DNA of 64,000 bases from Micromonospora craniellae (lineage in GTDB: Bacteria > Actinomycetota > Actinomycetes > Mycobacteriales > Micromonosporaceae), in the NCBI RefSeq assembly GCF_014764405.1, contig NZ_CP061725.1:682001-746000 (forward strand). The letters are read 5' to 3'. The notes beneath the pieces were generated by a model, which saw only the letters and a program-made list of their open reading frames with translations, ran no database searches and was not told the origin of the DNA. The stretch's first letter is position 1. Every line of letters starts with the position of its first letter. Positions 37,275-44,622 of the stretch are shown piece after piece. The position numbers and the translations under genes were made by a program.

Positions 37275-37450
37275 GGCCGACCACCCGACCGCCACGCCTG
37301 AGCCGGCGTCAGGAAGCCGGTCGGTCCGGGGCCATGGAGTGGAAGCGCCTGGGTCGGCTGGCGCATCCACCCGGGCAGCGGAGCGCCGCGCCGTCGCTGC
37401 GGCAGAACCGGAAGGACCATCGTCGGGCACTGGTACGGGTGCGTACGCAC
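37268..37450 (-). CDS. Small hypothetical protein (60 aa)
   Basis: A GTG at 37450 sits 5-6 bases after GGAGG, an excellent site. The product begins MRTHPYQCPTMVLPVLPQRR and ends GFLTPAQAWRSGGRPC. Its stop overlaps the GTG of the next gene by 7 bases, a strong sign of translational coupling. It is the first gene of the minus-strand small-ORF array. No family is recognised. Confidence 0.55.
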   Translation of the reverse strand: MRTHPYQCPTMVLPVLPQRRRGAPLPGWMRQPTQALPLHGPGPTGFLTPAQAWRSGGRPC

Positions 37451-37566
37451 GTCGACCTCCGTCGGTTAGGGATCGGGAGGGGCCGCCCGCGCACGGGGGG
37501 ATGTCACGGGCGGCCCCGGAGCAGAACCCGCCCCAGCTCTGCACGGCGTGAAGCAGATCCGCATGG

Positions 37567-37597
37567 GTGACAGTCTGGTGAGGACAGGACTACTGTC
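37567..37597 (+). promoter_or_regulatory. Candidate promoter with inverted repeat before the Xre gene
   Basis: GTGACA (37567-37572) and TACTGT (37591-37596) are spaced 18 bases like -35/-10 elements. GACAGT at 37569 and ACTGTC at 37592 are inverted arms. The site lies 95 bases before the Xre start. Confidence 0.3.
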
Positions 37598-37691
37598 GGA
37601 AGGCATCGACGCTGGCCACGGCGGCGTCCTGGTGCGCCGATCCGGCCCCTGACGGCAGCGTGGCGATCTTGGTGAATCCCCTGGAGGTGAC

Positions 37692-38504
37692 GTGGAACGT
37701 GAGCAGCCTTCCGACCTGCACGAGCTGATCCGCACTCAGCTTCGCCGGCTGCGGACGGCAGCGGGCATGAACCAGGAGGAGTTCGGCCGACGGTCGAACT
37801 ACTCGGCATCCCTGGTGTCGGCGGTGGAGACCGGCACCCGCCCGGTCGACAGGCCGTTCGCGAAACGGGCGGACGAGGTCCTGGAGACCGGAGGCATGTT
37901 CGAGGAACTGCTGCGGACGGCCGAGGTGCTGCGCCAGCCCGCGTGGTTCCTGCCCTACCTGGAGGCCGAGCGCACCGCGAGGCAACTCCGGTGCTACCAG
38001 TCGACGCTGGTCCCGGGCCTACTACAGACCGAACGCTACGCCCGCGCGGTGATCCGATGTGACGACACCCTGACCGACGCCGGGGTGGAGCGACGGCTCG
38101 CGAACCGGATGGCCCGGCAGGCGGTCCTGGACCAGGAGGAGCCGCCGCAGTTCGTCGCGGTGATCGACGAGGTGGTGCTCCGGCGGGTCGACGAGCGCCT
38201 CCACGACGTGCTGGTCGAGCAGGTGCACCACCTGATCGACCTCGCCGAACGACCCAACATCAGCGTGCACCTCGTGCCTGTCGGCGTGGGGATGCACGCT
38301 GGTTTGACCGGCCCCTTCATCCTGGCAAGGAGCACGGACGATGGTTGGGTCGGTAATATCGAGACCCAACTCGGCGGAGTCCTCGCCGACAAGGACGAAG
38401 ACGTCAATACCCTGCTGTCCAAATGGGAGACCGTGCGCAACGAGGCACTGTCTGGCCGGCAGTCGATCGAGCTGATGAAGGATTGTGTGAAGCCATGGAT
38501 CTGA
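37692..38504 (+). CDS. Xre-family regulator with DUF5753
   Basis: Residues about 10-65 form an Xre helix-turn-helix (LRTAAGMNQEEFGRRSNYS, SLVSAVETGTRP), followed by the DUF5753 sensor-like domain (YQSTLVPGLLQTERYARAV, VIDEVVLRR, HLIDLAERPNISVHLVP, GPFILAR). GGAGG at 37683-37687 precedes the GTG. Its last 10 bases overlap a DUF397 gene. This pair is widespread in actinomycetes and is linked to development and antibiotic control, but the ligand is unknown. Confidence 0.92.
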   Translation: MEREQPSDLHELIRTQLRRLRTAAGMNQEEFGRRSNYSASLVSAVETGTRPVDRPFAKRADEVLETGGMFEELLRTAEVLRQPAWFLPYLEAERTARQLRCYQSTLVPGLLQTERYARAVIRCDDTLTDAGVERRLANRMARQAVLDQEEPPQFVAVIDEVVLRRVDERLHDVLVEQVHHLIDLAERPNISVHLVPVGVGMHAGLTGPFILARSTDDGWVGNIETQLGGVLADKDEDVNTLLSKWETVRNEALSGRQSIELMKDCVKPWI

Positions 38505-38695
38505 ACGGCGCGACCTGGCGCAAGTCCACCCGCAGCGGCTCCAGTGGCGGCGACTGCGTGGAGGTCGCCGACAATCTGTCCGGCGTCGTGCTGGTGCGCG
38601 ACACCAAGGACCGGGACGGCGGCACGCTGGCCTTCACCCCGGTGTCGTGGGCGAGCTTCGTCGGTCTGGCGAAGATGCTCGACCGGCACGCCTGA
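38495..38695 (+). CDS. DUF397 protein
   Basis: A 66-residue canonical DUF397 protein: ATWRKSTRSGSSGGDCVEVA, VVLVRDTKDRDGG and FTPVSWASFVGLAKM. The ATG at 38495 overlaps the Xre stop, and AAGGA lies 12 bases upstream. DUF397 proteins act with their adjacent Xre partner in the systems studied. Confidence 0.92.
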   Translation: MDLNGATWRKSTRSGSSGGDCVEVADNLSGVVLVRDTKDRDGGTLAFTPVSWASFVGLAKMLDRHA

Positions 38696-38710
38696 TCCCG
38701 GTACGACGCG

Positions 38711-38740
38711 GAAGCCCTCGGTCGAACGACCGAGGGCTTC
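38711..38740 (+). terminator. Perfect 14-bp hairpin after DUF397
   Basis: GAAGCCCTCGGTCG and CGACCGAGGGCTTC face each other with a 2-base centre, followed by TCTCC. This is a typical intrinsic terminator 15 bases after the DUF397 stop. Confidence 0.8.
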
Positions 38741-38795
38741 TCCATGCTCGGTGCGCACCATGCCCACAAGGCCGTCCACCGGCCGCGCACACCCG

Positions 38796-38855
38796 GATGT
38801 AAGGAGGGGTCCCCTGCTATGCACGAGGCGATAGCAGGGGACCCCTCCTTACATC
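38796..38855. repeat. 25-bp perfect inverted repeat with 10-base loop
   Basis: The arm at 38796-38820 (starting GATGTAAGGAGGGGTCCCC) is perfectly complementary to 38831-38855. Partial copies of the arm end (CACATCTCGTCC, TTACATCTC) follow to 38881. It lies between convergent genes and could terminate both. Its length, perfect pairing and trailing half-copies also fit a dispersed palindromic repeat. Confidence 0.75.
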
Positions 38856-38881
38856 TCGTCCGCACATCTCGTCCTTACATC

Positions 38882-39778
38882 TCAGGAGGAGTAGCCGCGG
38901 GTGGCGGCCCAGTGGGCGAGGTCGATGGTGGTCATCCAGTACGAGTAGTACGACGCGTTGGCCGAGTCAGCGATCTTGACCAGTCGACCGTCGTCCTCGT
39001 AGCCCACCACGGCGACATAGTGGCCACCGGGAAAGGAGTGCCAGCGGCCGCCCGTGTCGGTGGCGCTGCCGGCCACGTTCACCACGACACCGCGCCCGCC
39101 GGTGATCGCCTTCACCACGTCGGCCTGGAGCTGGTCCATCTGCGCCGGGGTGGCCGAGCCGCCCCGGAGCATCGTGGTCGAGTACGGCGCACCCTTGAGC
39201 GTGGCGTTGAGCACCCGGGTGGTGTCCAGGGCCGAGTTGGTGCCGGCGTACGTGGTGCCGAGCTGGGCGGCCAGGGAATCCTGGTCACGATTCACCCCGG
39301 CGGCACTGAGCGCGTTGCGTACCGCGGCCGGGCCGCAGTAGTACCCGGTGATCTGGGCCTGGAAGTCGTAGTCCAGGACCTTGCGCGCCGGTGGCTTCGG
39401 TGCGGCCTTCTTGCTGGTGACCACCGGCGAGGGGGCCGCCGAGGTGGCCTTCGGCGAGGGCGACGGCGACGGGACGGCGCTGCTCGGGACGGCGCTGCTC
39501 GGGACGGCGCTGCTCGGGACGGCGCTGCTCGGGACGGCGCTGCTGGGCAGGGTCGACGGGGGCGGCTCCACCCGGGTGTCGGCGCGGGAGACGGCGGTGT
39601 CGCCGCGCGACTCGGCGACGGCGGTCGTGGTGTGTGCGGTGGCCGGGGCGTCCTCGGTGCCGACGAGTACGGCACCGGCGCCGGTGGCCAGCGCCAGCGC
39701 GGCGGCCGAGGCGGCGGCGACCTGATAAGGGCGTTCGGTGGCCAGCCGGCGTAGCTGGCGCGTGACGGTCTGCTTCAC
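38882..39778 (-). CDS. Secreted C39-like cysteine peptidase under c-di-AMP riboswitch control
   Basis: The GTG at 39778 follows GGAGG. A basic N-terminus and a hydrophobic stretch (VAAASAAALALATGAGAVL) form a signal or anchor. A Ser/Pro-rich linker with five PSSAV units follows, encoded by five 15-base repeats at 39471-39545. The C-terminal domain (about residues 140-298) is peptidase_C39_2-like, with the presumed nucleophile in TGYYCGPAAVRNAL and the His in GGHYVAVVGYED, followed by KIADSAN. It probably acts at the cell wall. The leader riboswitch suggests that expression follows cyclic di-AMP. Confidence 0.82.
   Translation of the reverse strand: MKQTVTRQLRRLATERPYQVAAASAAALALATGAGAVLVGTEDAPATAHTTTAVAESRGDTAVSRADTRVEPPPSTLPSSAVPSSAVPSSAVPSSAVPSSAVPSPSPSPKATSAAPSPVVTSKKAAPKPPARKVLDYDFQAQITGYYCGPAAVRNALSAAGVNRDQDSLAAQLGTTYAGTNSALDTTRVLNATLKGAPYSTTMLRGGSATPAQMDQLQADVVKAITGGRGVVVNVAGSATDTGGRWHSFPGGHYVAVVGYEDDGRLVKIADSANASYYSYWMTTIDLAHWAATRGYSS
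39471..39545. repeat. Five 15-bp tandem repeats coding (PSSAV)n
   Basis: GGGACGGCGCTGCTC is repeated five times head to tail, the last copy with one change. In the minus-strand gene it codes a Pro-Ser-Ser-Ala-Val linker, so copy number can change without a frameshift. Confidence 0.9.
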
Positions 39779-39920
39779 GGAGTCCTCCACGGGGGCTCAG
39801 GGAGGCACGGCGAGTCGCTCCGGCGGTCAGCTCGACAGGTCCTGCCGAGGACCGCCCGAGTACGCGGACGGGCCGTGCGAGGGGTGTGCCCGGACGACCG
39901 GGCGGGGGCGGTGGCCGCTG

Positions 39921-40001
39921 TCAGCTGGTGGCCGACGGCCCGGTGGGCGCGGGCACCGCGGTGCCGTGGAGGAACAAGAAGGGGACCACGAGGGGCTGCA
40001 C
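39921..40001 (-). other. Possible 26-codon leader ORF
   Basis: Just downstream of the riboswitch, GGAAGGAG is followed 10 bases later by GTG and 26 codons (VQPLVVPFLFLHGTAVPAP at the start) ending at a TGA. It contains a GCACCGCGGTGC palindrome. It could be a leader peptide or chance. Confidence 0.25.
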
Positions 40002-40023
40002 GAGAGGAAAGCTCCTTCCGACA

Positions 40024-40143
40024 CCGCCGACCGGGTTAGCTGACGGGTTCGGGCGGGAAGTTGGCCCTACCGTGAGCCGATGCTCGCGGATTCACCCCAG
40101 TGGTGCGGTGGGTCCCCGGTTCGTGAGACCACGATTAGGCGGG
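40024..40143 (-). ncRNA. c-di-AMP riboswitch (ydaO/yuaA)
   Basis: On the minus strand the leader holds the conserved ydaO blocks in order: a P1 5' strand CCGCCTAATC, ACCGGGGACCC, CTGGGGTGAATCC, GGTAGGG, then CCCGCCCGAACCCGTCAGCT and AACCCGGTCGGCGG closing P1. These match the actinobacterial c-di-AMP riboswitch that commonly precedes secreted cell-wall hydrolase genes. It lies about 245 bases before the C39-like peptidase start. In known members c-di-AMP binding turns expression off. Confidence 0.9.
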
Positions 40144-40506
40144 TCGATGCGGCGTCGCCTCCTGCGATCGGGTACCGCATCGGACGGGCCGACACTACTG
40201 GCCGGCCATTCCCCTGCCAACCCATCCTGACCTGCTTAAACATGATCCAGCTTGCTGATTTTCGGGCGTTCGGTCATAGATGTCGCGCAACGGGACCGAC
40301 GGCGATCGACGCAACGGGCGGTGACAACGGGACCACCCGCAGACAATGTCTCCGGGCATCGCGTCACGTCTCGGGCGTTTTTCACCTCGGCGTCCGCTCC
40401 GGCGAGCGATGTGACCGGACTCACTCGATCCGCCTCGTCGTACCCGGCCGTCAGCGAAACACAAAACAGCAGATCGGGCTGCCGACTACAACAGTCCAGC
40501 ATGGAC
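40144..40506. other. Intergenic region upstream of the riboswitch
   Basis: About 360 bases of somewhat lower GC lie between the acyltransferase stop and the riboswitch. The riboswitch promoter should be here on the minus strand, but I do not find a convincing element, and short frames lack ribosome sites. Confidence 0.4.
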
Positions 40507-41754
40507 TCAACGGTGCTGGTTGCGGCAACTTGCGGTACTCGGCTCGTCGCCCGGCGCGCGCTGCCTCGGCGGCCCGGCAGGCTGCGGTGCGGACGCCTCT
40601 GCGGACTGCTGCGCAGGATCGGCGGCGGGCGGCGGGTGGGCCCCGGTGCGGCTCGGGGCGAGCCGTCGCATCATCGGCTGCTCCACGTAGCGGTGCAGCA
40701 GCGCGGCAAGCGCCAGGGTGAGCAGCAGGAACCCGATCACCGCCGGCACGCCCCACCAACCGGGCAGGCCGGTGCCCCAGTTCCCGGTGAGCCGCAGGAT
40801 CGTCATGATCGCGAAGACGTGCACCAGGTAGAAGGCGAACGAGACCTCGCCCAGCCAGACCATCAGCCGGGAACGCAGCGGCGACCGGCGGCCGTGCACG
40901 TCGGCGTCCGCCGCCGCCGCGATCACCAGGACGTACGCCACCGACAGCAGCGCCGCCCAAAGCTCGGCCCGGATCCACTCCGAGGCCGCCACCCAGGTGG
41001 CAACGAAGATCACGGTGGCCATCGGCAGCCGGGGGCCGCGCCAGCGCCCACGCAACATCAGCTCGGCGGCGGCCACGCCCATCCAGAACTCCAGCGACCG
41101 CACCAGCGGGAAGATCTGGGTGAACCACCAGCGGCTCTGCTCCGGCACCAGCAACTGACCGGGCCAGAGCGCCAGGATCAGCAGCGGCACGGCGATCACC
41201 ACGGCCCACAGCATCCACGGCTTGGCCCGGCGCACCAGCGGCAGCGCCAGCGGCAGGCACAGATAGAAGAACAGCTCGCAGGAGAGCGACCAGCTCACGT
41301 TGTTGACACTGTAGAAGTAGCCCGGTCGGGGATCCCACGCCTGGAGCAGGAACAGGTTCTCCAGCGCGGCCACCGGGTTGATCGGGTCGGCGAACCAGAG
41401 CGCCGCGAGCATGGCCAGCGCCCACATCACCAGGTGGTTCGGATAGATCTTGGCGAGCCGCCGACGCCAGAACCGGCGGCGGGAGTCACCGACGCGGGCC
41501 GACCAGACCAGCACGAAGCCGCTCAGGATGAAGAAGAACTGCACCCCGGACAGGCCCAGGGTGAAGATCTCGCCGACCACCGCCTGGTGACCCGGCTCGG
41601 CGATGATGCGCATGGTGCCGGCGTGGAACCCGAAGACCAGCAGCGCGGCGATCCAGCGCAGTCCGGTCAACGAGGGCAATCGGCTGGCGTCACCGCGTCG
41701 GGTGGTGGTGGGCGGCCTGTCGACGACGGTGGTGCTGGTCATTCCGGGCACCAT
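40507..41754 (-). CDS. Acyltransferase 3 family membrane protein (OafA-like)
   Basis: A 415-residue protein with about ten membrane helices and the acyltransferase-3 landmarks: LTGLRWIAALLVFGFH with the conserved His, GVQFFFILSGFVLVW, RRRLAKIYPNHL, and NVSWSLSCELFFYL. These enzymes O-acylate extracytoplasmic glycans. The proline-rich C-terminal 50 residues are unlike the family. The start could be the ATG at 41754 or at 41742. It diverges from the pyruvyltransferase gene, and both probably modify a surface glycan. Confidence 0.88.
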   Translation of the reverse strand: MVPGMTSTTVVDRPPTTTRRGDASRLPSLTGLRWIAALLVFGFHAGTMRIIAEPGHQAVVGEIFTLGLSGVQFFFILSGFVLVWSARVGDSRRRFWRRRLAKIYPNHLVMWALAMLAALWFADPINPVAALENLFLLQAWDPRPGYFYSVNNVSWSLSCELFFYLCLPLALPLVRRAKPWMLWAVVIAVPLLILALWPGQLLVPEQSRWWFTQIFPLVRSLEFWMGVAAAELMLRGRWRGPRLPMATVIFVATWVAASEWIRAELWAALLSVAYVLVIAAAADADVHGRRSPLRSRLMVWLGEVSFAFYLVHVFAIMTILRLTGNWGTGLPGWWGVPAVIGFLLLTLALAALLHRYVEQPMMRRLAPSRTGAHPPPAADPAQQSAEASAPQPAGPPRQRAPGDEPSTASCRNQHR

Positions 41755-41950
41755 ACCGGTGCGGGCACTCCCCCTCGAACCGGGCGGGGAGGCCGGGCGG
41801 ATGGGGCGGATGTGGCTCAGGTGTCAACGGGTCCCCCGGTGGCCTACTATTCCCGGGACTTGGATGAGCATCCACCCCGCCATCCGGCCCGGTGGCGCGT
41901 TGGGCAATGCCGAGGCGGGACCAGCACACCGACGAGAGGCAGAGTCAGCG

Positions 41951-43279
41951 ATGCACCAACGGATCCTGATGCGGGCCCGGAAGGGTCCCTTCGACGTCAA
42001 CTCGCCCGAGGAGACGTTCGAGCGGAACCTGATCGGTGAGAACGCCGGCAACCTGGTCTTCAGTCACGCCGCGAACAAGCTGCTGGCCACCCGTACCGCC
42101 ACCATCACCCCCAACGGCTTCACCGTCAACATGCGGGACAGCGACCGGATCAACGAGGAGTACGACGTCTTCGTGGTCCCGCTGGCAAACGCGTTCCGGC
42201 GCAGCTACGCCCACCGGCTCGACGCGATGAGCCGGCTGATCGAGCGGCTGAAGATTCCGGTCGTGGTGCTCGGGGTGGGTGTGCAGACGAACGTCGACGG
42301 TGACCGGGAATACCTGCGGCCGATCGACGATCAGGTCAGCCGCTTCTGCCGGGCCGTCCTCGACCGTTCGCCGAGCATCGGCGTCCGGGGTGAGATCACC
42401 GCCGACTACCTGCGGACGATCGGCTTCTCCAACGTCGACGTGATCGGCTGCCCGTCGATGTTCCTGCACGGCGACACCCTGCCAGTGGACAAGCGCAAGA
42501 CGTTCATCGGCCCGTACGACCGGATCGCGCTGACCGTCTCGCCGTACGTCAAGTCGATGGCTCAGATCATCAAGACGCACCACCAGCGCTACGAGAACCT
42601 GCGCTACATCCCGCAGGACCTCAAGACGCTGGGCACCCTGCTCTTCGGCGACGCTCCCGAGGACCGTGGCAAGAGCGGCGAGATCCCGATCCACACCACG
42701 CACCCGCTGTTCACCGAGGACAAGGTGCGGATGTTCGTCGACCCGTGGACCTGGATCGACTACCTCTCCGGGTTCGACTTCAACTTCGGCACCCGCATCC
42801 ACGGCACCATCGTCTCGCTGCTCGCCGGTACGCCGGGCTTCCTCTTCGCGCACGACTCGCGCACCCTGGAACTGGCCCGTTACTTCGAGATCCCGCACCG
42901 GGTGATGCGGGACGTGCCGGCCGACGTGGACGCGGCCCAGCTCTACGACGAGGCCGACTACTCGGGCATGGTCAACGGCCACAAGCAGCGGTACGACACC
43001 ATGCTCCAGTTCCTGAACAAGCACAATCTGGGCAACTCCTTCAGCGACGGCGACAGCGCGGCGGTGTTCGACGCCACCAGGCAGGCGACCGCCTTCCCGC
43101 CGGCCGTTCGCCCGGCGCTGGCCACCTCGCCCGAGGTGCTGGTCAAGCGCATCGAGTGGCTGCGCGACCAGGAGGCCGCACTCCGCGATCAGGCCCAGAC
43201 GACGGCTCGGCCGGAGCGGATCCGCACCCGGATCAAGAAGGCGGTCCCCGGCTCGGTGCGCCGCATGCTCAACCGTTAG
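41951..43279 (+). CDS. Polysaccharide pyruvyltransferase family protein
   Basis: The 442-residue protein carries the pyruvyltransferase (PF04230, CsaB/WcaK) pattern: ERNLIGENAGNLVFSHA, VVPLANAFRRSY, PVVVLGVGVQTN, SIGVRGEITADYL, DVIGCPSMFLHG, and FDFNFGTRIHGTIVSLLAG, where Arg-His bind phosphoenolpyruvate. It would add ketal-linked pyruvate to a sugar. It is followed directly by decayed gene pieces, so its original operon may be lost. The ATG at 41951 is chosen because the family similarity begins there. Confidence 0.88.
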   Translation: MHQRILMRARKGPFDVNSPEETFERNLIGENAGNLVFSHAANKLLATRTATITPNGFTVNMRDSDRINEEYDVFVVPLANAFRRSYAHRLDAMSRLIERLKIPVVVLGVGVQTNVDGDREYLRPIDDQVSRFCRAVLDRSPSIGVRGEITADYLRTIGFSNVDVIGCPSMFLHGDTLPVDKRKTFIGPYDRIALTVSPYVKSMAQIIKTHHQRYENLRYIPQDLKTLGTLLFGDAPEDRGKSGEIPIHTTHPLFTEDKVRMFVDPWTWIDYLSGFDFNFGTRIHGTIVSLLAGTPGFLFAHDSRTLELARYFEIPHRVMRDVPADVDAAQLYDEADYSGMVNGHKQRYDTMLQFLNKHNLGNSFSDGDSAAVFDATRQATAFPPAVRPALATSPEVLVKRIEWLRDQEAALRDQAQTTARPERIRTRIKKAVPGSVRRMLNR

Positions 43280-43287
43280 CCTCGCGC

Positions 43288-43505
43288 TGCCCGGCGTAGA
43301 GGCGTACCTGCGATAGTGCCTCGACTCGATCCGCGACGACATTCCGGCCGACCAGACGGCGGAGGTGGAACTGGTCGCGGTGGACGACGCGTCGCCGGAC
43401 CGGTGCGGTGAGCTGCTGCGCGCGTACGCGGCCGAGCATCCGGACGTACGCGTGCGGCACCTGGAGACCAACGTCGGCGTTGGCACAGCGAACTGTTCGA
43501 CCTGA
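43288..43505 (+). pseudogene. GT2 glycosyltransferase fragment
   Basis: The frame reads LPGVEAYLR, stop, CLDSIRDDIPADQT, LVAVDDASPDRCGELL and HLETNVGVGTA. This is the N-terminal GT2 pattern, with a TAG at 43314-43316 where a glutamine codon is expected. It has no start and runs into a stop at 43503. About 60-70 of some 300 residues remain. The next stretch in another frame (HSELFDLMVNHFLGAP) may be a piece of a further gene. Confidence 0.7.
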
Positions 43506-43532
43506 TGGTGAACCATTTCCTGGGAGCGCCCC

Positions 43533-44086
43533 TTCTTGGTGGCCGAGATGTCCGGCCACCACAACGGTGACCTGAGCCGCGCTCTGTCCATCGTGGACGC
43601 CGTGGCGGCGGCCGGCGCGCACGCGCTCAAGCTCCAGACGTACCGGCCCGACACGATCACCATCGACGTGGACACCCCGGCGTTCCGCATACGCCCGGCA
43701 TCGGCGTACCGGTCGCGTCGGTGGCCCTCGGGGCGTGTTTCATCGAGAAGCACGTCACGCTGGACCGCGCCGACGGTGGGGTGGACTCCGACTTCTCCCT
43801 CGACCCGTCCGAGCTGGCCGCGCTGGTGGTCGAATCGGAGCGTGCGTACGCGGCGCTCGGCGGCACCGCCGTCGGCCCCACCCCCGCCGAGCGGGAGTGC
43901 CTGCGCTTCCGCCGCTCGCTCTACGTGGTGGCCGACGTGCGTGCCGGGGACGAGGTCACCTCGGACAACGTGCGCTCGATCCGGCCCGCCGGCGGCCTGC
44001 ACCCGGTGGAGATCGACCGGGTTCTCGGCCGCCACTTCGCCACCGACGTCTCCCGGGGCACCCCGCTGAGCTGGAGCCTGATCTGA
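43533..44086 (+). pseudogene. Remnant of pseudaminic/sialic acid synthase (PseI/NeuB-type)
   Basis: The first part (43533-43690) reads FLVAEMSGHHNGDLSRAL and HALKLQTYRPDTITIDVD, the N-terminus of the NeuB/PseI barrel. The frame then shifts, and from 43694 the sequence reads PGIGVPVASVALGACFIEKHV, followed by LDRADGGVDSDFSLDPSELA, and then the C-terminal SAF domain (VVADVRAGDEVTSDNVRSIRP) to the stop at 44086. About 180 residues of the barrel are missing, so the enzyme cannot work. The intact version condenses phosphoenolpyruvate with a 6-deoxy amino sugar to make a nonulosonic acid. Confidence 0.82.
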
Positions 44087-44333
44087 CAGTCGGCCGTTGC
44101 CGCAAGACCGTTGGCATCCAGGTCGACCGCTGAGGGGTTTCCGACCGCGCCCGAAGCCCGCTCTGGCCTCGATCGGCTGGGGCGAGGCGGTCGGCGACAC
44201 GACGGCACAGACGGTTCAGCTCGAAAGGCCCCGCACCGGAGGCGGAAGGCCCGGGACGACGGCGAAGGCGACAGTCACCACCAGGTCGGAAAGCGCGCCC
44301 CGGTCCACCGAGCCGACCGCTCCCTACGTAGCC

Positions 44334-44498
44334 CAGCACCCCACCCGCTTCTCCGTGGTGCGCCACGGCAACGGGGTCGGCAGCCGGGGCTCGGTGGTGC
44401 CGCTGTTCCGCCGTCTCGCCGCCGAGGGCCGCAGCCCGCCGATCACGGACAAGCGGATGACCCGGTTCTGGATCACCCCGGACGCCACCACGCCGCCC
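44334..44498 (+). pseudogene. Fragment of UDP-GlcNAc 4,6-dehydratase (PseB-type)
   Basis: The frame reads QHPTRFSVVRHGNGVGSRGS, followed by VVPLFRRLAAEGRSPPITD and KRMTRFWITP. This is the C-terminal third of PseB/FlaA1-type dehydratases (FSVVRYGNVVGSRGSV...). No start, Rossmann motif or catalytic TDK is present. PseB makes the first intermediate of pseudaminic acid, so this relic and the pseI relic probably come from one lost locus. Confidence 0.75.
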
Positions 44499-44622
44499 GG
44501 CCACCCGTACGCCGACCGCGCCCCCAGCCTGCTCTGGTCGGAGCAGGCCCTGCCAAAACCTGTGGCCGCCACCCGGCCCGGAGTCCCACCACGCCGACGC
44601 GACGGGCCGCCCCGGGACGAGG

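Noticed and set aside
35880..38700. Small-ORF array considered as a RiPP cluster
   Set aside because: No radical-SAM, LanM/YcaO, protease or exporter gene lies in the array, and the 45-residue peptide lacks Cys and typical core features.
40195..40464. 89-codon minus-strand ORF upstream of the riboswitch
   Set aside because: No ribosome site and Arg/Ser/Gly-rich composition; its 3' end approaches the riboswitch leader.
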